Source: Metaruminococcus_A sp050943475
GTDB lineage: Bacteria; Bacillota; Clostridia; Oscillospirales; Ruminococcaceae
Direction of reading: 5' to 3'
Assembly: GCA_050943475.1 (NCBI GenBank)
Contig: JBMNPF010000003.1
Span: 173,474 to 237,473 of the forward strand
Length of the DNA stretch: 64,000 bases
The notes under the pieces are model-generated. The model saw nothing but the letters and a program-made list of their open reading frames with translations, ran no database searches and was not told where the DNA came from. Shown here one piece after another: positions 8,550 to 17,039 of this stretch. How positions within the stretch are numbered: the first letter of the stretch is position 1; each line of letters starts with the position of its first letter. Both the position numbers and the translations under genes were made by a program.

Positions 8550-8918
8550 TCAAAGAACTTCTGGTGCAAGGGAGAGAATCTTGAGGTATTCTTTCTCACG
8601 AAGCTCTCTTGCAACAGGCCCAAAAATACGGGTGCCTCTTGGGTTTTTGTCGTCTCTGATAATAACTGCCGCGTTCTCATCGAAGCGGATATAGGTTCCG
8701 TCATCACGGCGAACGCCTTTTGCGGAACGGACGATGACAGCTTTGACTACATCGCCTTTTTTAACAACGCCGCCGGGTGTTGCTTTTTTGACCGAAGCAA
8801 CGACGACATCGCCAATATTAGCATACCTTCTGCGGGAACCGCCCAGCACACGGATGCACATTAATTCTTTCGCACCGGTGTTGTCGGCAACCTTCAGGTA
8901 ACTCTGCATCTGTATCAC
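8550..8918 (-). CDS. rplN: 50S ribosomal protein L14
   Basis: Forms part of intersubunit bridges and the binding site of the silencing factor RsfS. The 122 residues start MIQMQSYLKVADNTGAKE, the invariant L14 N-terminus, and include RGTRIFGPVARELRE. Confidence 0.98.
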   Translation of the reverse strand: MIQMQSYLKVADNTGAKELMCIRVLGGSRRRYANIGDVVVASVKKATPGGVVKKGDVVKAVIVRSAKGVRRDDGTYIRFDENAAVIIRDDKNPRGTRIFGPVARELREKEYLKILSLAPEVL

Positions 8919-8947
8919 AGTGCAAGCCTCCTTTTGGCATCACTTAG

Positions 8948-9205
8948 TTATTTCGCCTTTTCAATGATTTCTACAACTCTCCATCTCTTGTCCTTGGACA
9001 GAGGACGGGTCTCCATAACCGACACCTTATCGCCAATGTTGCAGGCGTTGCCTTCATCATGGGCTTTGAGTTTCACGGTGCGTTTGATAATCTTTTTGTA
9101 AAGAGGATGTTTTACATTGTCAACAATGGAAACCACAACGGTTTTATCCATTTTGTTGCTGACAACCATGCCTACCCTCGTTTTTCTGAGGTTTCTTTCA
9201 CTCAC
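8948..9205 (-). CDS. rpsQ: 30S ribosomal protein S17
   Basis: OB-fold 16S rRNA-binding protein. The 85 residues include RKTRVGMVVSNKMDKTVVVSI and the ending METRPLSKDKRWRVVEI. It is encoded between rpmC and rplN. Confidence 0.98.
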   Translation of the reverse strand: MSERNLRKTRVGMVVSNKMDKTVVVSIVDNVKHPLYKKIIKRTVKLKAHDEGNACNIGDKVSVMETRPLSKDKRWRVVEIIEKAK

Positions 9206-9224
9206 AGCTTAAATCCTCCCTTCC

Positions 9225-9431
9225 TTACTTACCAGCGTTTTCCTTGAGTTCCTGCTCACGGATGACTGTTTTCAAGCGAGCAATGTCTTTTTTGACAGCC
9301 TTGATGCGCTGAGGGTTCTCAAGCTGGTTCACTGCAAGCTGGAAGCGCAGGTTGAAAAGCTCTGCTTTGAGGTCGCTCACCTTGTTGTTCATTTCAGCCA
9401 GCGACATATCACGAATTTCCGTAGCCTTCAT
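9225..9431 (-). CDS. rpmC: 50S ribosomal protein L29
   Basis: Two-helix protein beside the nascent-chain exit tunnel. The 68 residues MKATEIRDMSLAEMNNKV through RLKTVIREQELKENAGK fit the family. Its start codon overlaps the rplP stop codon by one base (TAATG), which suggests coupled translation. Confidence 0.97.
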   Translation of the reverse strand: MKATEIRDMSLAEMNNKVSDLKAELFNLRFQLAVNQLENPQRIKAVKKDIARLKTVIREQELKENAGK

Positions 9432-9856
9432 TATTGCTCACCGCCTGTCTGTTCCTTAGATACGAATTTGCATTTGATGGGCAGCTTATGCATAGCAAGA
9501 CGCATAGCTTCTCTGGCAGCCTCTTCGGAAACGCCTGCAATTTCAAACAGGACGCGGCCCGGTTTTACAACGGCCACCCAGTACTCCGGAGAACCTTTAC
9601 CGGAACCCATGCGGGTTTCAGCCGGTTTTTCGGTAACCGGTTTATCCGGGAAAATTTTAATCCAGACCTGACCGCCACGTTTGATGTAACGGGTCATGGC
9701 AATACGAGCCGCCTCGATTTGGTTCGAGGTAATCCAAGCCGGCTGCAGCGCCTGCAGGCCATATTCGCCGTGGGACACGGTGGTGCCGCGGGTAGCGGTA
9801 CCGGTCATGCGTCCCCTGTGGACACGGCGGTATTTCACACGCTTTGGTAACAGCAT
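9431..9856 (-). CDS. rplP: 50S ribosomal protein L16
   Basis: Organises the A-site region of 23S rRNA. The 141 residues start MLLPKRVKYRRVHRGRMTG and include the conserved MGSGKGSPEYWVAVVKPGR. It overlaps rpsC upstream and rpmC downstream by one base each. Confidence 0.98.
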   Translation of the reverse strand: MLLPKRVKYRRVHRGRMTGTATRGTTVSHGEYGLQALQPAWITSNQIEAARIAMTRYIKRGGQVWIKIFPDKPVTEKPAETRMGSGKGSPEYWVAVVKPGRVLFEIAGVSEEAAREAMRLAMHKLPIKCKFVSKEQTGGEQ

Positions 9857-10581
9857 TACTTGTTACCTCCTTCCCTACGGGGTCTTCTGCGGTTGTCATT
9901 CCGGTCGCCACGGTCATTCCTGCGGGAAGACGTGCTGGTGGAAGAAACCTCGCCTTTCAAAACTTCACCTTTATAAATCCAAACCTTAACGCCAATGCGG
10001 CCATAGGTGGTAGCAGCCTCTGCAAAACCGTAGTCAATGTCAGCACGGAGGGTCTGGAGAGGGATGGTGCCCTCATGATAGCTTTCAGAACGCGCAATTT
10101 CGGCACCGCCGAGACGGCCGGAAACAGCGGTTTTAATTCCTTTTGCACCGAGTTTCATGGTTCTGCCAATGCACTGTTTCATAGCACGGCGGAACGAAAT
10201 GCGGCGTTCGAGCTGGGAAGCAATGTTCTCAGCGACAAGCTGTGCATTGAGATCCGGCTGTTTCACCTCAACAATGTTGATGAGTACAGTCTTGCCGAGC
10301 ATTTTCTGGAGTTCTGCGCGGAGCTTCTCGATTTCGGAACCGCCGCGGCCGATGACCAGACCCGGTTTTGCACAGTGGATATGAATACGGACTTTGACTG
10401 CGTCGCGCTCAATTTCAATGCGCGGGACGCCTGCCGCGTACAATTTGTTTTTCAGATACTTACGGACCTTGTAATCCTCAACGAGGGTATCGCCGAAAGC
10501 AGCGTCGTTCACAAACCAGCGGGAATCCCAGTCTTTGATTACGCCCACTCTGAAACCGTGTGGGTTTACTTTCTGTCCCAT
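9856..10581 (-). CDS. rpsC: 30S ribosomal protein S3
   Basis: mRNA-entry protein with helicase activity. The N-terminal MGQKVNPHGFRVGVIKDWDS is followed by the KH domain (GLVIGRGGSEIEKLRAEL) and the C-terminal S3 domain. The C-terminal tail after about residue 215 is a basic, low-complexity extension rich in Ser, Arg and Asn, longer than in E. coli. Length is 241 residues. Confidence 0.98.
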   Translation of the reverse strand: MGQKVNPHGFRVGVIKDWDSRWFVNDAAFGDTLVEDYKVRKYLKNKLYAAGVPRIEIERDAVKVRIHIHCAKPGLVIGRGGSEIEKLRAELQKMLGKTVLINIVEVKQPDLNAQLVAENIASQLERRISFRRAMKQCIGRTMKLGAKGIKTAVSGRLGGAEIARSESYHEGTIPLQTLRADIDYGFAEAATTYGRIGVKVWIYKGEVLKGEVSSTSTSSRRNDRGDRNDNRRRPRREGGNK

Positions 10582-10601
10582 AGTTTACCTCCTCTTTCAG
10601 C

Positions 10602-10937
10602 TTATTCCTTTTCCTTTAATACAAGGGTAATGTGCGAAGTTCTCTTTAACACCTTAAAGGCTCTGCCCTGGGCTCTCGGTCTGACGCGTTTCATGGTCGG
10701 ACCCGGTGTTACAAAGCACTCTGCAACATAGAGGTCGTCTTTGCTCATGCCGTGGTTATTTTCGGCGTTAGCAACTGCTGATGCCAGAAGTTTTACCAGA
10801 GGCTCGCACGCAGCTTTCGGCGTGTTTTTCAAAATCGCCATAGCGAGGTCGACCGGCTTGTTGCGGATTAAATCCAGAACAATCTGGACCTTTCTCGGGG
10901 CGATGCGGGCATGTCTGAGGTAAGCCCTTGCTTCCAT
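10602..10937 (-). CDS. rplV: 50S ribosomal protein L22
   Basis: Lines the nascent-peptide tunnel. The 111 residues include RIAPRKVQIVLDLIRNKPV and the beta-hairpin GPTMKRVRPRAQGRA, the part that reaches the tunnel and where macrolide resistance changes are known in other species. Confidence 0.98.
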   Translation of the reverse strand: MEARAYLRHARIAPRKVQIVLDLIRNKPVDLAMAILKNTPKAACEPLVKLLASAVANAENNHGMSKDDLYVAECFVTPGPTMKRVRPRAQGRAFKVLKRTSHITLVLKEKE

Positions 10938-10956
10938 TTAAAATCCTCCTTCCGGC

Positions 10957-11241
10957 CTATTTCTTACCGTTATTTGAAGTCTTGGAACCGGCATGGCCTT
11001 TGTACGTACGGGTCGGGGCAAACTCACCGAGCTTGTGGCCGACCATATCTTCGGTAACGTAAACAGGGACATGCTTGCGTCCGTCGTGAACTGCAAATGT
11101 ATGACCTACGAAATCAGGGAAAATTGTGGAAGCGCGGCTCCAGGTTTTGAGAACCACTTTTTCGCCTGCTTCGTTCATTTTCTGAACACGCTGTAACAGG
11201 ACCGGCTGAACGTAAGGTCCTTTTTTAACACTTCTACCCAT
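10957..11241 (-). CDS. rpsS: 30S ribosomal protein S19
   Basis: Head protein that pairs with S13. The 94 residues start MGRSVKKGPYVQPVLLQRV and include the signature GHKLGEFAPTRTYKGHAG. It is encoded between rplB and rplV. Confidence 0.98.
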   Translation of the reverse strand: MGRSVKKGPYVQPVLLQRVQKMNEAGEKVVLKTWSRASTIFPDFVGHTFAVHDGRKHVPVYVTEDMVGHKLGEFAPTRTYKGHAGSKTSNNGKK

Positions 11242-11265
11242 AGGTTCATCTGTCTCCTTTCAGCA

Positions 11266-12099
11266 TTACTTCGCATTTCTGCGTTTTACGATAAACTTAT
11301 CGGAGCGATGATGTTTCGCGCGGGTCTTGTAACCGAGGGTCGGTTTACCCCAAGGCGTAACAGGTCCGGGACGTCCGATAGGCGATTTACCTTCACCACC
11401 GCCGTGCGGATGGTCATTCGGGTTCATAACAGAACCGCGGACCGACGGACGCCAGCCCAAGTGACGTTTTTTACCCGCTTTACCGATGTTGGTGTTTTCG
11501 TGGTCTGTGTTGCCAACCTGGCCAATGGAAGCCATGCAGTTGGCCGGAACATTTCTCTGCTCACCAGAGGGCAGGCGGATGAGGGCATAAACGCCTTCTT
11601 TCGCCATAAGCTGCGCCATGTTGCCCGCAGAGCGGACGAGCTGTGCGCCTTTGCCCGGGTAAAGCTCAATGTTGTGGATAACGGTACCAACCGGAATTGC
11701 GCTGAGCGGCAGTGCATTACCCGGCTTGATATCTGCGTCTGCACCAGCGCGGACGGTGTCGCCTACTTTGAGGCCAACCGGCGCAATGATGTAGCGCTTT
11801 TCGCCATCCTCATATTTGAGCAGGGCGATGTGAGCGGAACGGTTCGGGTCATACTCCAGGGTCATGACCTCTGCGTTCATGCCAACCTTGTCACGCTTGA
11901 AGTCGATGACACGGTATTTCTTTCTGTTTCCGCCGCCATGATGGCGAACGGTAATTCTTCCGTAGCTGTTACGACCGGCAGTCTTCTTGAGCGGCTCAAG
12001 CAGGCTTTTCTCCGGCGCTACCTTCGACAGCCCCGAATAATCAACGACGGTCATATTACGCCGGGACGGGGTTGTTGGCTTGTAGCTTTTGATTGCCAT
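11266..12099 (-). CDS. rplB: 50S ribosomal protein L2
   Basis: Core protein needed for peptidyl transferase activity and subunit association. The 277 residues start MAIKSYKPTTPSRRNMTVVD and include the signature VMNPNDHPHGGGEGKSPIG with the conserved histidine. It is separated from rplW by a 98-nt gap that holds two inverted repeats. Confidence 0.98.
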   Translation of the reverse strand: MAIKSYKPTTPSRRNMTVVDYSGLSKVAPEKSLLEPLKKTAGRNSYGRITVRHHGGGNRKKYRVIDFKRDKVGMNAEVMTLEYDPNRSAHIALLKYEDGEKRYIIAPVGLKVGDTVRAGADADIKPGNALPLSAIPVGTVIHNIELYPGKGAQLVRSAGNMAQLMAKEGVYALIRLPSGEQRNVPANCMASIGQVGNTDHENTNIGKAGKKRHLGWRPSVRGSVMNPNDHPHGGGEGKSPIGRPGPVTPWGKPTLGYKTRAKHHRSDKFIVKRRNAK

Positions 12100-12197
12100 G
12101 TTACTTTCACTCCTTGTTTCGGTTTAGCGAGGACGCTTTTAAAAGTTGGTCCTCATACATCACCGCCCGGGCCTTTTGCCCGGACTGTCACAAAGGC

Positions 12198-12491
12198 TTA
12201 TGCGAGGCTTTCGAAGATTTCAATCCCCTTGGAGTCCTCGGTCAGGGTGACAATCGCCTTTTTCCAATCCGACTGGTAGCCGGAGTTCATGCCTACGCGT
12301 TTTGCGCGGCCTTTGCAGTTCATGGTGTTGACCTTGAGCACCTTGACGCCGAAAAGCGCTTCAACTGCCTGGGCGATTTCAATCTTGTTGGAATCCTTCG
12401 CGACTTTAAAGGTGTATTTCTTATCCGCGACGCCGGTGATGGATTTCTCCGTCATGATCGGGCGGATGATGATATCCTGCGGTGCTTTCAT
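12198..12491 (-). CDS. rplW: 50S ribosomal protein L23
   Basis: Tunnel-exit protein that docks trigger factor and SRP. The 97 residues MKAPQDIIIRPIMTEKSITG through VTLTEDSKGIEIFESLA fit the family. Its start codon overlaps the rplD stop by one base. Confidence 0.97.
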   Translation of the reverse strand: MKAPQDIIIRPIMTEKSITGVADKKYTFKVAKDSNKIEIAQAVEALFGVKVLKVNTMNCKGRAKRVGMNSGYQSDWKKAIVTLTEDSKGIEIFESLA

Positions 12492-13114
12492 TACGCGTAC
12501 ACCTCCTCAAGTTTGAGTGCGGTATCCTTGAGCAGTACCACCTTGTCACAGTTGAGAATGTCGTACACATTCAGGGTGTTGTACTGGGTGGTTTTGACGC
12601 CCGGGATATTCGCAGCGCTCTTGATGACCTTCTGGTCGACGGTCGGCAGAGCGATGAGGACCTTCTTGTCCGCGCCGATGGCGGAGAGAACGCTCATCAT
12701 CTCTTTGGTTTTGTACTCGGTGATGCCGAAGCTGTCAAGTACAATCATTTCGCCGCCCTGTACCTTTGCAGAGAGAGCGGATTTCAGTGCGAGCGCACGA
12801 ACTTTTTTGTTAAGCGCAAAGCGGTAATCACGCGGTTTCGGGCCGAGTGCAATGCCGCCGTGCCGCCACTGCGGAGCACGGATGGAGCCCTGTCTTGCAT
12901 GACCGGTCCCCTTCTGGCGCCACGGTTTGCGGCCGCCGCCGCGAACCTCAGTGCGGGTGAGGGTGGACTGGGTGCCCTGGCGCTGGTTTGCCAGATAATT
13001 CACCACAGCCATGTGCATAACCGCCTCGTTCGGGGTTACGCCAAAGATAGCATCAGAAAGCTCCATCGTGGAAACCTCTTTGCCATTGCGATCCAAAACT
13101 TTGATGTTTGGCAT
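12491..13114 (-). CDS. rplD: 50S ribosomal protein L4
   Basis: Tunnel protein; in enterobacteria also the autorepressor of the S10 operon. The 207 residues start MPNIKVLDRNGKEVSTMEL and contain the extended loop with GGGRKPWRQKGTGHARQGS. It lies between rplC and rplW. Confidence 0.98.
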   Translation of the reverse strand: MPNIKVLDRNGKEVSTMELSDAIFGVTPNEAVMHMAVVNYLANQRQGTQSTLTRTEVRGGGRKPWRQKGTGHARQGSIRAPQWRHGGIALGPKPRDYRFALNKKVRALALKSALSAKVQGGEMIVLDSFGITEYKTKEMMSVLSAIGADKKVLIALPTVDQKVIKSAANIPGVKTTQYNTLNVYDILNCDKVVLLKDTALKLEEVYA

Positions 13115-13131
13115 GTTGCTTCCTCCTTCCG

Positions 13132-13767
13132 TTAAGCCTTCTTCACAGCACTTTTAATGGTGACGATACCGCCCTTAGGGCCAGGGATCGCGCCTTTGAG
13201 TGCAATCAGATTGTTTTCTGCATCCACTTTTACAACTTCGAGGTTCTGGACCGTAACGGTCTCAGCACCGAGATGGCCAGGCATTTTCTTGCCCTTCATG
13301 ATTCTGGAAGGGTCAGAGCCCGCGCCCATGGAGCCGGCATGCCGACCGACCGGGCCTGTACCATGAGTTGCTTTCAGGGAACGGTTATTGTAACGCTTGA
13401 TGGTGCCGGCAAAGCCTTTACCTTTGCTGGTGCCGCAGACATCGACGATGTCGCCCGGCTCAAAGGCGTCTGCCTTAATGATGTCGCCGAGGTTGTAAGC
13501 GTCCATATCGTCAAAGCCGAACTCTTTCAGGGTTCTCTTTGCAGCGGCGTCCGCTTTTGCGAAATGGCCTTTCTGCGGCTTGTTGACGTTCTTGACGCTG
13601 ATTTCGCCAAAGCCGAGCTGGACAGCGGAATAGCCGTCGTTTTCAGCGGTCTTTTTCTGGACCACGACGCAAGGGCCTGCTTCTACAACAGTAACAGGGA
13701 TGACCTTGCCGTTGTCATCGAAAATCTGAGTCATACCGATTTTCTTACCAACGATACCTTTTTTCAT
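13132..13767 (-). CDS. rplC: 50S ribosomal protein L3
   Basis: Assembly-initiating protein whose long loop reaches the peptidyl transferase centre. The 211 residues start MKKGIVGKKIGMTQIFDDNG and contain the signature GFAGTIKRYNNRSLKATHGT followed by GSMGAGSDPSRIMKGKKMPGH in the loop. Confidence 0.98.
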   Translation of the reverse strand: MKKGIVGKKIGMTQIFDDNGKVIPVTVVEAGPCVVVQKKTAENDGYSAVQLGFGEISVKNVNKPQKGHFAKADAAAKRTLKEFGFDDMDAYNLGDIIKADAFEPGDIVDVCGTSKGKGFAGTIKRYNNRSLKATHGTGPVGRHAGSMGAGSDPSRIMKGKKMPGHLGAETVTVQNLEVVKVDAENNLIALKGAIPGPKGGIVTIKSAVKKA

Positions 13768-13834
13768 TGTCTTTCCTCCTATTCGGTTATTGGTTGACCG
13801 GTTGTGGCCAACATGACCTGCGGTGCGGTGCTAC

Positions 13835-14146
13835 TTAGAGTTTAATCTCCAGTTCCACGCCGGCAGGAAGCTCAAGACCCTGTAAAGCCTCAACAGTTTT
13901 GTTGGACGGCCTTAAAATGTCAATGAGTCTTTTGTGGGTTCTCATCTCAAACTGCTCACGGCTGTCTTTGTACTTATGAACAGCACGGAGAATGGTTACG
14001 ACCTCTTTTTCGGTCGGGAGCGGGATTGGCCCCGAAACCCTTGCGCCGGTACGCTTTGCCGTTTCAACAATTTTGGTTGCCGCGGCGTCGACCAGGCTGT
14101 GGTCATAACTTTTAAGTCTGATTCTGATTTTTTCCTTGACTGCCAC
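13835..14146 (-). CDS. rpsJ: 30S ribosomal protein S10 (GTG start)
   Basis: Head protein of the 30S subunit and transcription antitermination partner of NusB. The 103 residues include KIRIRLKSYDHSLVDAAATKIVETAKRTGA and the signature GPIPLPTEKEVVTILRAVHKYKDSREQFEMRTHKRLI in parts. The start is GTG, preceded by AGGAGG with a 9-nt spacing. It is the first gene of the ribosomal array. Confidence 0.97.
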   Translation of the reverse strand: MAVKEKIRIRLKSYDHSLVDAAATKIVETAKRTGARVSGPIPLPTEKEVVTILRAVHKYKDSREQFEMRTHKRLIDILRPSNKTVEALQGLELPAGVELEIKL

Positions 14147-14458
14147 TTTTCATCGCCTCCTAAAATAATGTACGCGGTGAACATCAATTACCCAAACACG
14201 GCGCCGTGTGTTTCGTGCAAACCCATTAAAAAACCGAAAAAACACGCAGTTTTTCCGGAAGACGGTGCAGGGACGCAAGAACCCTGTACCCATACGACGC
14301 AGGCGTACTTACCCGCGGCAAGCCGCATGGCAGTATACACCGTACTACCTGTTCAGTAATTGTTGTCGCCCGGTTTAAAATCGGACATACTCCACGGAAA
14401 TTCCCCGCCCGGATGGACGGCCACCTCCCGCTTCATCGCATATCTGTCGCAGTCGTGC
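14147..14458 (-). promoter_or_regulatory. Long 5' leader of the S10 ribosomal operon
   Basis: About 310 nt lie between the predicted transcription start and rpsJ with no gene on either strand. Reading along the minus strand, a 9-bp hairpin at 14264-14290 (GGTACAGGG pairing with CCCTGCACC) is followed by a 10-bp hairpin at 14234-14258 that ends in six T. The second hairpin looks like an intrinsic terminator placed before the first gene, so this leader could attenuate the operon. The ligand, if any, is not evident. Confidence 0.6.
14228..14258 (-). terminator. Attenuator-like hairpin in the S10 leader
   Basis: On the minus strand the arms CCGGAAAAAC and GTTTTTTCGG enclose a 5-nt loop and pair over 10 bp with one G-U pair. 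They are followed directly by TTTTTT. There is no gene between the predicted promoter and this hairpin, so it would act as a premature terminator. The stem is A-U rich, so efficiency may be partial. Confidence 0.6.
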
Positions 14459-14464
14459 TTCATT

Positions 14465-14493
14465 ATTATACAATATGGGCCCTGTAACAGCAA
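14465..14493 (-). promoter_or_regulatory. Predicted promoter of the S10 ribosomal operon
   Basis: Minus strand TTGCTG (14493-14488), a 17-nt spacer and a perfect TATAAT (14470-14465). It lies just downstream of the strong proS-side terminator and about 310 nt ahead of rpsJ, and is the only good sigma-A-type promoter seen in the gap. Confidence 0.7.
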
Positions 14494-14520
14494 GCAAAAT
14501 GTTCGTAGAAATTTTAGGAT

Positions 14521-14563
14521 AAAACAGGTCTGTTTCTGTGCAAGTTGCACAGAAACAGACCTG
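14521..14563 (-). terminator. Intrinsic terminator between proS and S10 operon
   Basis: A perfect 39-nt inverted repeat (19-bp arms around a single central base, 14525-14563) followed on the minus strand by TTTT. It lies about 150 nt after the proS stop codon and separates proS transcription from the S10 promoter. The stem is unusually long and perfect. Confidence 0.85.
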
Positions 14564-14716
14564 TGATAAATCCACGGGACAAAATGGATCCTAAAACTCG
14601 TTTATAGAACGATAAACGAGCAAGATTTTCCGTTTTCCCAGCAAGGCGTTAAGCCAATTCAGACAGGAAAACGCACGTCATCGGCAAAACATTATCCCCA
14701 GCGCAGAGGGGCACTG

Positions 14717-16156
14717 TTAATACTGACGGCCCCAGTAGACCATGTGTTTAGCAGGCTTGCCGCAGCAGACGCAGGTATCGGCAATATGCTCTTCTTCAAA
14801 CGGGATGCAGCGGGATTTGACACCGCCGGTGATATCCTTGAGCTTGTCTTCGCATTCGGCGTCACCGCACCACATGGCTTTGATAAAGCCCGGATGGTTT
14901 TTGGCAATGTCGAGGAACTCATCGTAATTATGCGCGGTAAAGGTTTTCTCCTTGAGGTTTGCGAGTGCCTTTTCGTACAGGCCGTCGTGCACCGCCTGAA
15001 GCGCCTTCGGAATTTCGGTCATGAGATCGTCAAGCCCCACGACAATTTTCTCTCGGTTGTCCCGACGGACAAGAACGCACTGGTTCTGTTCAATGTCCTT
15101 CGGACCGATTTCAAGGCGGAGGGGTACCCCTTTCATTTCATACTGGCTGAATTTCCAGCCGGGGGTGTTGTCGCTGTCATCGAGTTTGACGCGGAACGTC
15201 TCGGCAAGTTTATCCGCAACCTCACGCGCTTTGTCGAGCACGCCTTCTTTGTGCTGGGCAATCGGGATAACGGCAACCTGAACCGGGGCAATTTTCGGCG
15301 GGAGAATGAGGCCGCTGTCGTCGCCATGCACCATAATGATAGCGCCAATCATACGGGTGGAAACGCCCCAAGAGGTCTGGTGCGGATACTGAAGGGTGTT
15401 GTCCCGCCCGGTGAAGGTAATGCCAAAGCTCTTGGCAAAGCCGTCGCCAAAATAATGGGAAGTACCGCCCTGAAGGGCGACGCCGTTGTGCATCATCGGC
15501 TCAATGGTATAGGTGGAAACCGCGCCGGCAAACTTCTCTTTCTCGGTCTTTTTGCCCATAACAACCGGAATTGCGAGAGATTCACGGTAGAAATCCGCAT
15601 AGACGTTCAGCATGCGGAGGGTTTCTGCCTCTGCCTCCTCAGCGGTCTCGTGCATGGTGTGGCCCTCCTGCCAGAGGAACTCCGAATTGCGGAGAAACGG
15701 GCGGGTGGTTTTTTCCCAGCGCATGACCGAGCACCACTGGTTGTAGAGTTTGGGCAGATCGCGGTAAGAGTTGATGACCTTTGCATAATGCTCACAGAAG
15801 AGCACCTCCGAGGTCGGACGAACGCAGAGACGTTCGGTCAACTTTTCGCTGCCGCCCTGGGTAACCCACATAACCTCCGGCGCAAAGCCGTTGACGTGAT
15901 CCTTTTCTTTCTGAAGAAGGCTTTCCGGGATCAGCATGGGCATATAGACGTTTTCGTGCCCGGTTTTTTTAAAGCGGGCGTCCAAATCCTTTTGAATGTT
16001 TTCCCAGATGGCATATCCATAGGGGCGGAACACCATGCAGCCTTTTACCGAAGAGTAGTCGATCATCTCGGCTTTTTTGACCACGTCGGTGTACCACTGG
16101 GCGAAATCTTCCTCCATTGAGGTGATGGCTTCCACCATCTTTTTTTGCTGTGCCAT
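14717..16156 (-). CDS. proS: Prolyl-tRNA synthetase, archaeal/eukaryal type
   Basis: Class II synthetase that charges tRNA-Pro. The 479-residue length, lack of the editing insertion and the motifs RPTSE (113-117) and RNSEFLWQEGHTMHE (156-170) identify the short archaeal/eukaryal-like type that many Clostridia use in place of the long bacterial type. The last 50 residues carry cysteines 430, 435, 450, 462, 464 and 465 of the C-terminal zinc-binding domain, and the chain ends in tyrosine as usual for this class. It is transcribed alone from its own promoter and ends at a strong terminator. Confidence 0.97.
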   Translation of the reverse strand: MAQQKKMVEAITSMEEDFAQWYTDVVKKAEMIDYSSVKGCMVFRPYGYAIWENIQKDLDARFKKTGHENVYMPMLIPESLLQKEKDHVNGFAPEVMWVTQGGSEKLTERLCVRPTSEVLFCEHYAKVINSYRDLPKLYNQWCSVMRWEKTTRPFLRNSEFLWQEGHTMHETAEEAEAETLRMLNVYADFYRESLAIPVVMGKKTEKEKFAGAVSTYTIEPMMHNGVALQGGTSHYFGDGFAKSFGITFTGRDNTLQYPHQTSWGVSTRMIGAIIMVHGDDSGLILPPKIAPVQVAVIPIAQHKEGVLDKAREVADKLAETFRVKLDDSDNTPGWKFSQYEMKGVPLRLEIGPKDIEQNQCVLVRRDNREKIVVGLDDLMTEIPKALQAVHDGLYEKALANLKEKTFTAHNYDEFLDIAKNHPGFIKAMWCGDAECEDKLKDITGGVKSRCIPFEEEHIADTCVCCGKPAKHMVYWGRQY

Positions 16157-16322
16157 TTTCTTTTTCTATCCTTTCAAACGGGGCAGAACCCACTTCCTAC
16201 TGATCAACGGTCCCATAAGCGGCCATTGACACACCGGCAGCAAACCGCCGGTACAGCACACGGACGGTACTGCCGTTTCTTCAAACGCTGCCCCCGCCTG
16301 TAAAGCGGGGGCTTTTTGCCTG
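16157..16322 (-). promoter_or_regulatory. Structured 5' leader of proS
   Basis: About 165 nt separate the predicted start site from proS. An 8-bp G+C-rich hairpin (GCCCCCGC/GCGGGGGC, 16290-16312) opens the transcript and smaller hairpins such as ACCGGC/GCCGGT follow. There is no T-box core motif, so this is not a recognisable T-box. On the plus strand the first hairpin is followed by TTTTT and could terminate antisense transcription into the region. Confidence 0.45.
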
Positions 16323-16328
16323 AACTCT

Positions 16329-16357
16329 ATTTTAGCATGGGGGGCAGAATTTGACAA
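16329..16357 (-). promoter_or_regulatory. Predicted proS promoter
   Basis: Minus strand TTGTCA (16357-16352), 17-nt spacer, TAAAAT (16334-16329). It lies between the lipoprotein gene and proS, in the same direction as proS. Confidence 0.7.
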
Positions 16358-16409
16358 GGGGTGAAACAGCAGGCGGTTTATCTTCATGGCGGCCAAACGC
16401 CGTTCCGCG

Positions 16410-17000
16410 TTACCGCTGGTATTGGGGTTTAAACGTATGCTTATAGTAAACCGTTGTATAATCAATCCGGTCATTCCAGTCTGAGGAGTAGCGGCTCCAC
16501 TCCAGTTCATCGTAGGTGTAGGTATCCTCATCAATCAGCACATAGGTAATGCATTCGGTGTAGGTTGCCTCTAGATTTGCTATGTCAAGATACCGGATGA
16601 GGTATTTATACTCCTTGATATGCTCGGTACCATCCTCAACGGAGTAAAGACGGTATTGTTCACCATCGTATGCCAAATCCTGCACATAAAGAAGATGTCT
16701 TTCTGAAAAATAACTGGCCAACCGGACAAACGCAGGTTCTCCGCGGCTGGTTTTTTCGATGAATGCATCCCAAACCTCCTGGCCGGAAGTAATGTCGATG
16801 TCTTCGTGAACAACACAACCGTCCTGCTTCGCCTGTTCGAGCGAGTAGTCTCCTGGGAGTTCGGCGTAAGGCAGTACGTTGTCTGGAAGCGAGACGTTGT
16901 CCGGGAGGGAATTGCTGGCGCCGCCGTCCCCGTAGGTTCCTGCGGAACAGGAAGTGAACAAAAGGGCCATCAGCACGAATAGGGCAGCAAACCGTTTCAT
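16410..17000 (-). CDS. Small predicted lipoprotein of unknown function
   Basis: From the ATG at 17000 the 196 residues begin MKRFAALFVLMALLFTSCSA, a signal peptide with a lipobox whose lipidated residue would be Cys18. The mature part is acidic and aromatic-rich (many Tyr, Asp and Glu) with no domain I recognise. An in-frame ATG seven codons upstream (17021) also has an AGGTGG ahead of it, so the exact start is uncertain. It has its own -10 element and lies alone between the NifX-like gene and proS. Confidence 0.75.
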   Translation of the reverse strand: MKRFAALFVLMALLFTSCSAGTYGDGGASNSLPDNVSLPDNVLPYAELPGDYSLEQAKQDGCVVHEDIDITSGQEVWDAFIEKTSRGEPAFVRLASYFSERHLLYVQDLAYDGEQYRLYSVEDGTEHIKEYKYLIRYLDIANLEATYTECITYVLIDEDTYTYDELEWSRYSSDWNDRIDYTTVYYKHTFKPQYQR

Positions 17001-17033
17001 AGCCAACACTCCCCTTAGCATAAATCCACCTTC

Positions 17034-17039
17034 ATTATA
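17034..17039 (-). promoter_or_regulatory. Extended -10 element for the lipoprotein gene
   Basis: Minus strand TGCTATAAT gives an extended -10 hexamer about 34 nt before the ATG at 17000. The expected -35 position (TTCTCT) is weak. Confidence 0.55.

Noticed and set aside
16157..16322. T-box leader for proS
   Set aside because: No GGTGG-ACC T-box core is present in this leader, in contrast to the clear one ahead of alaS.
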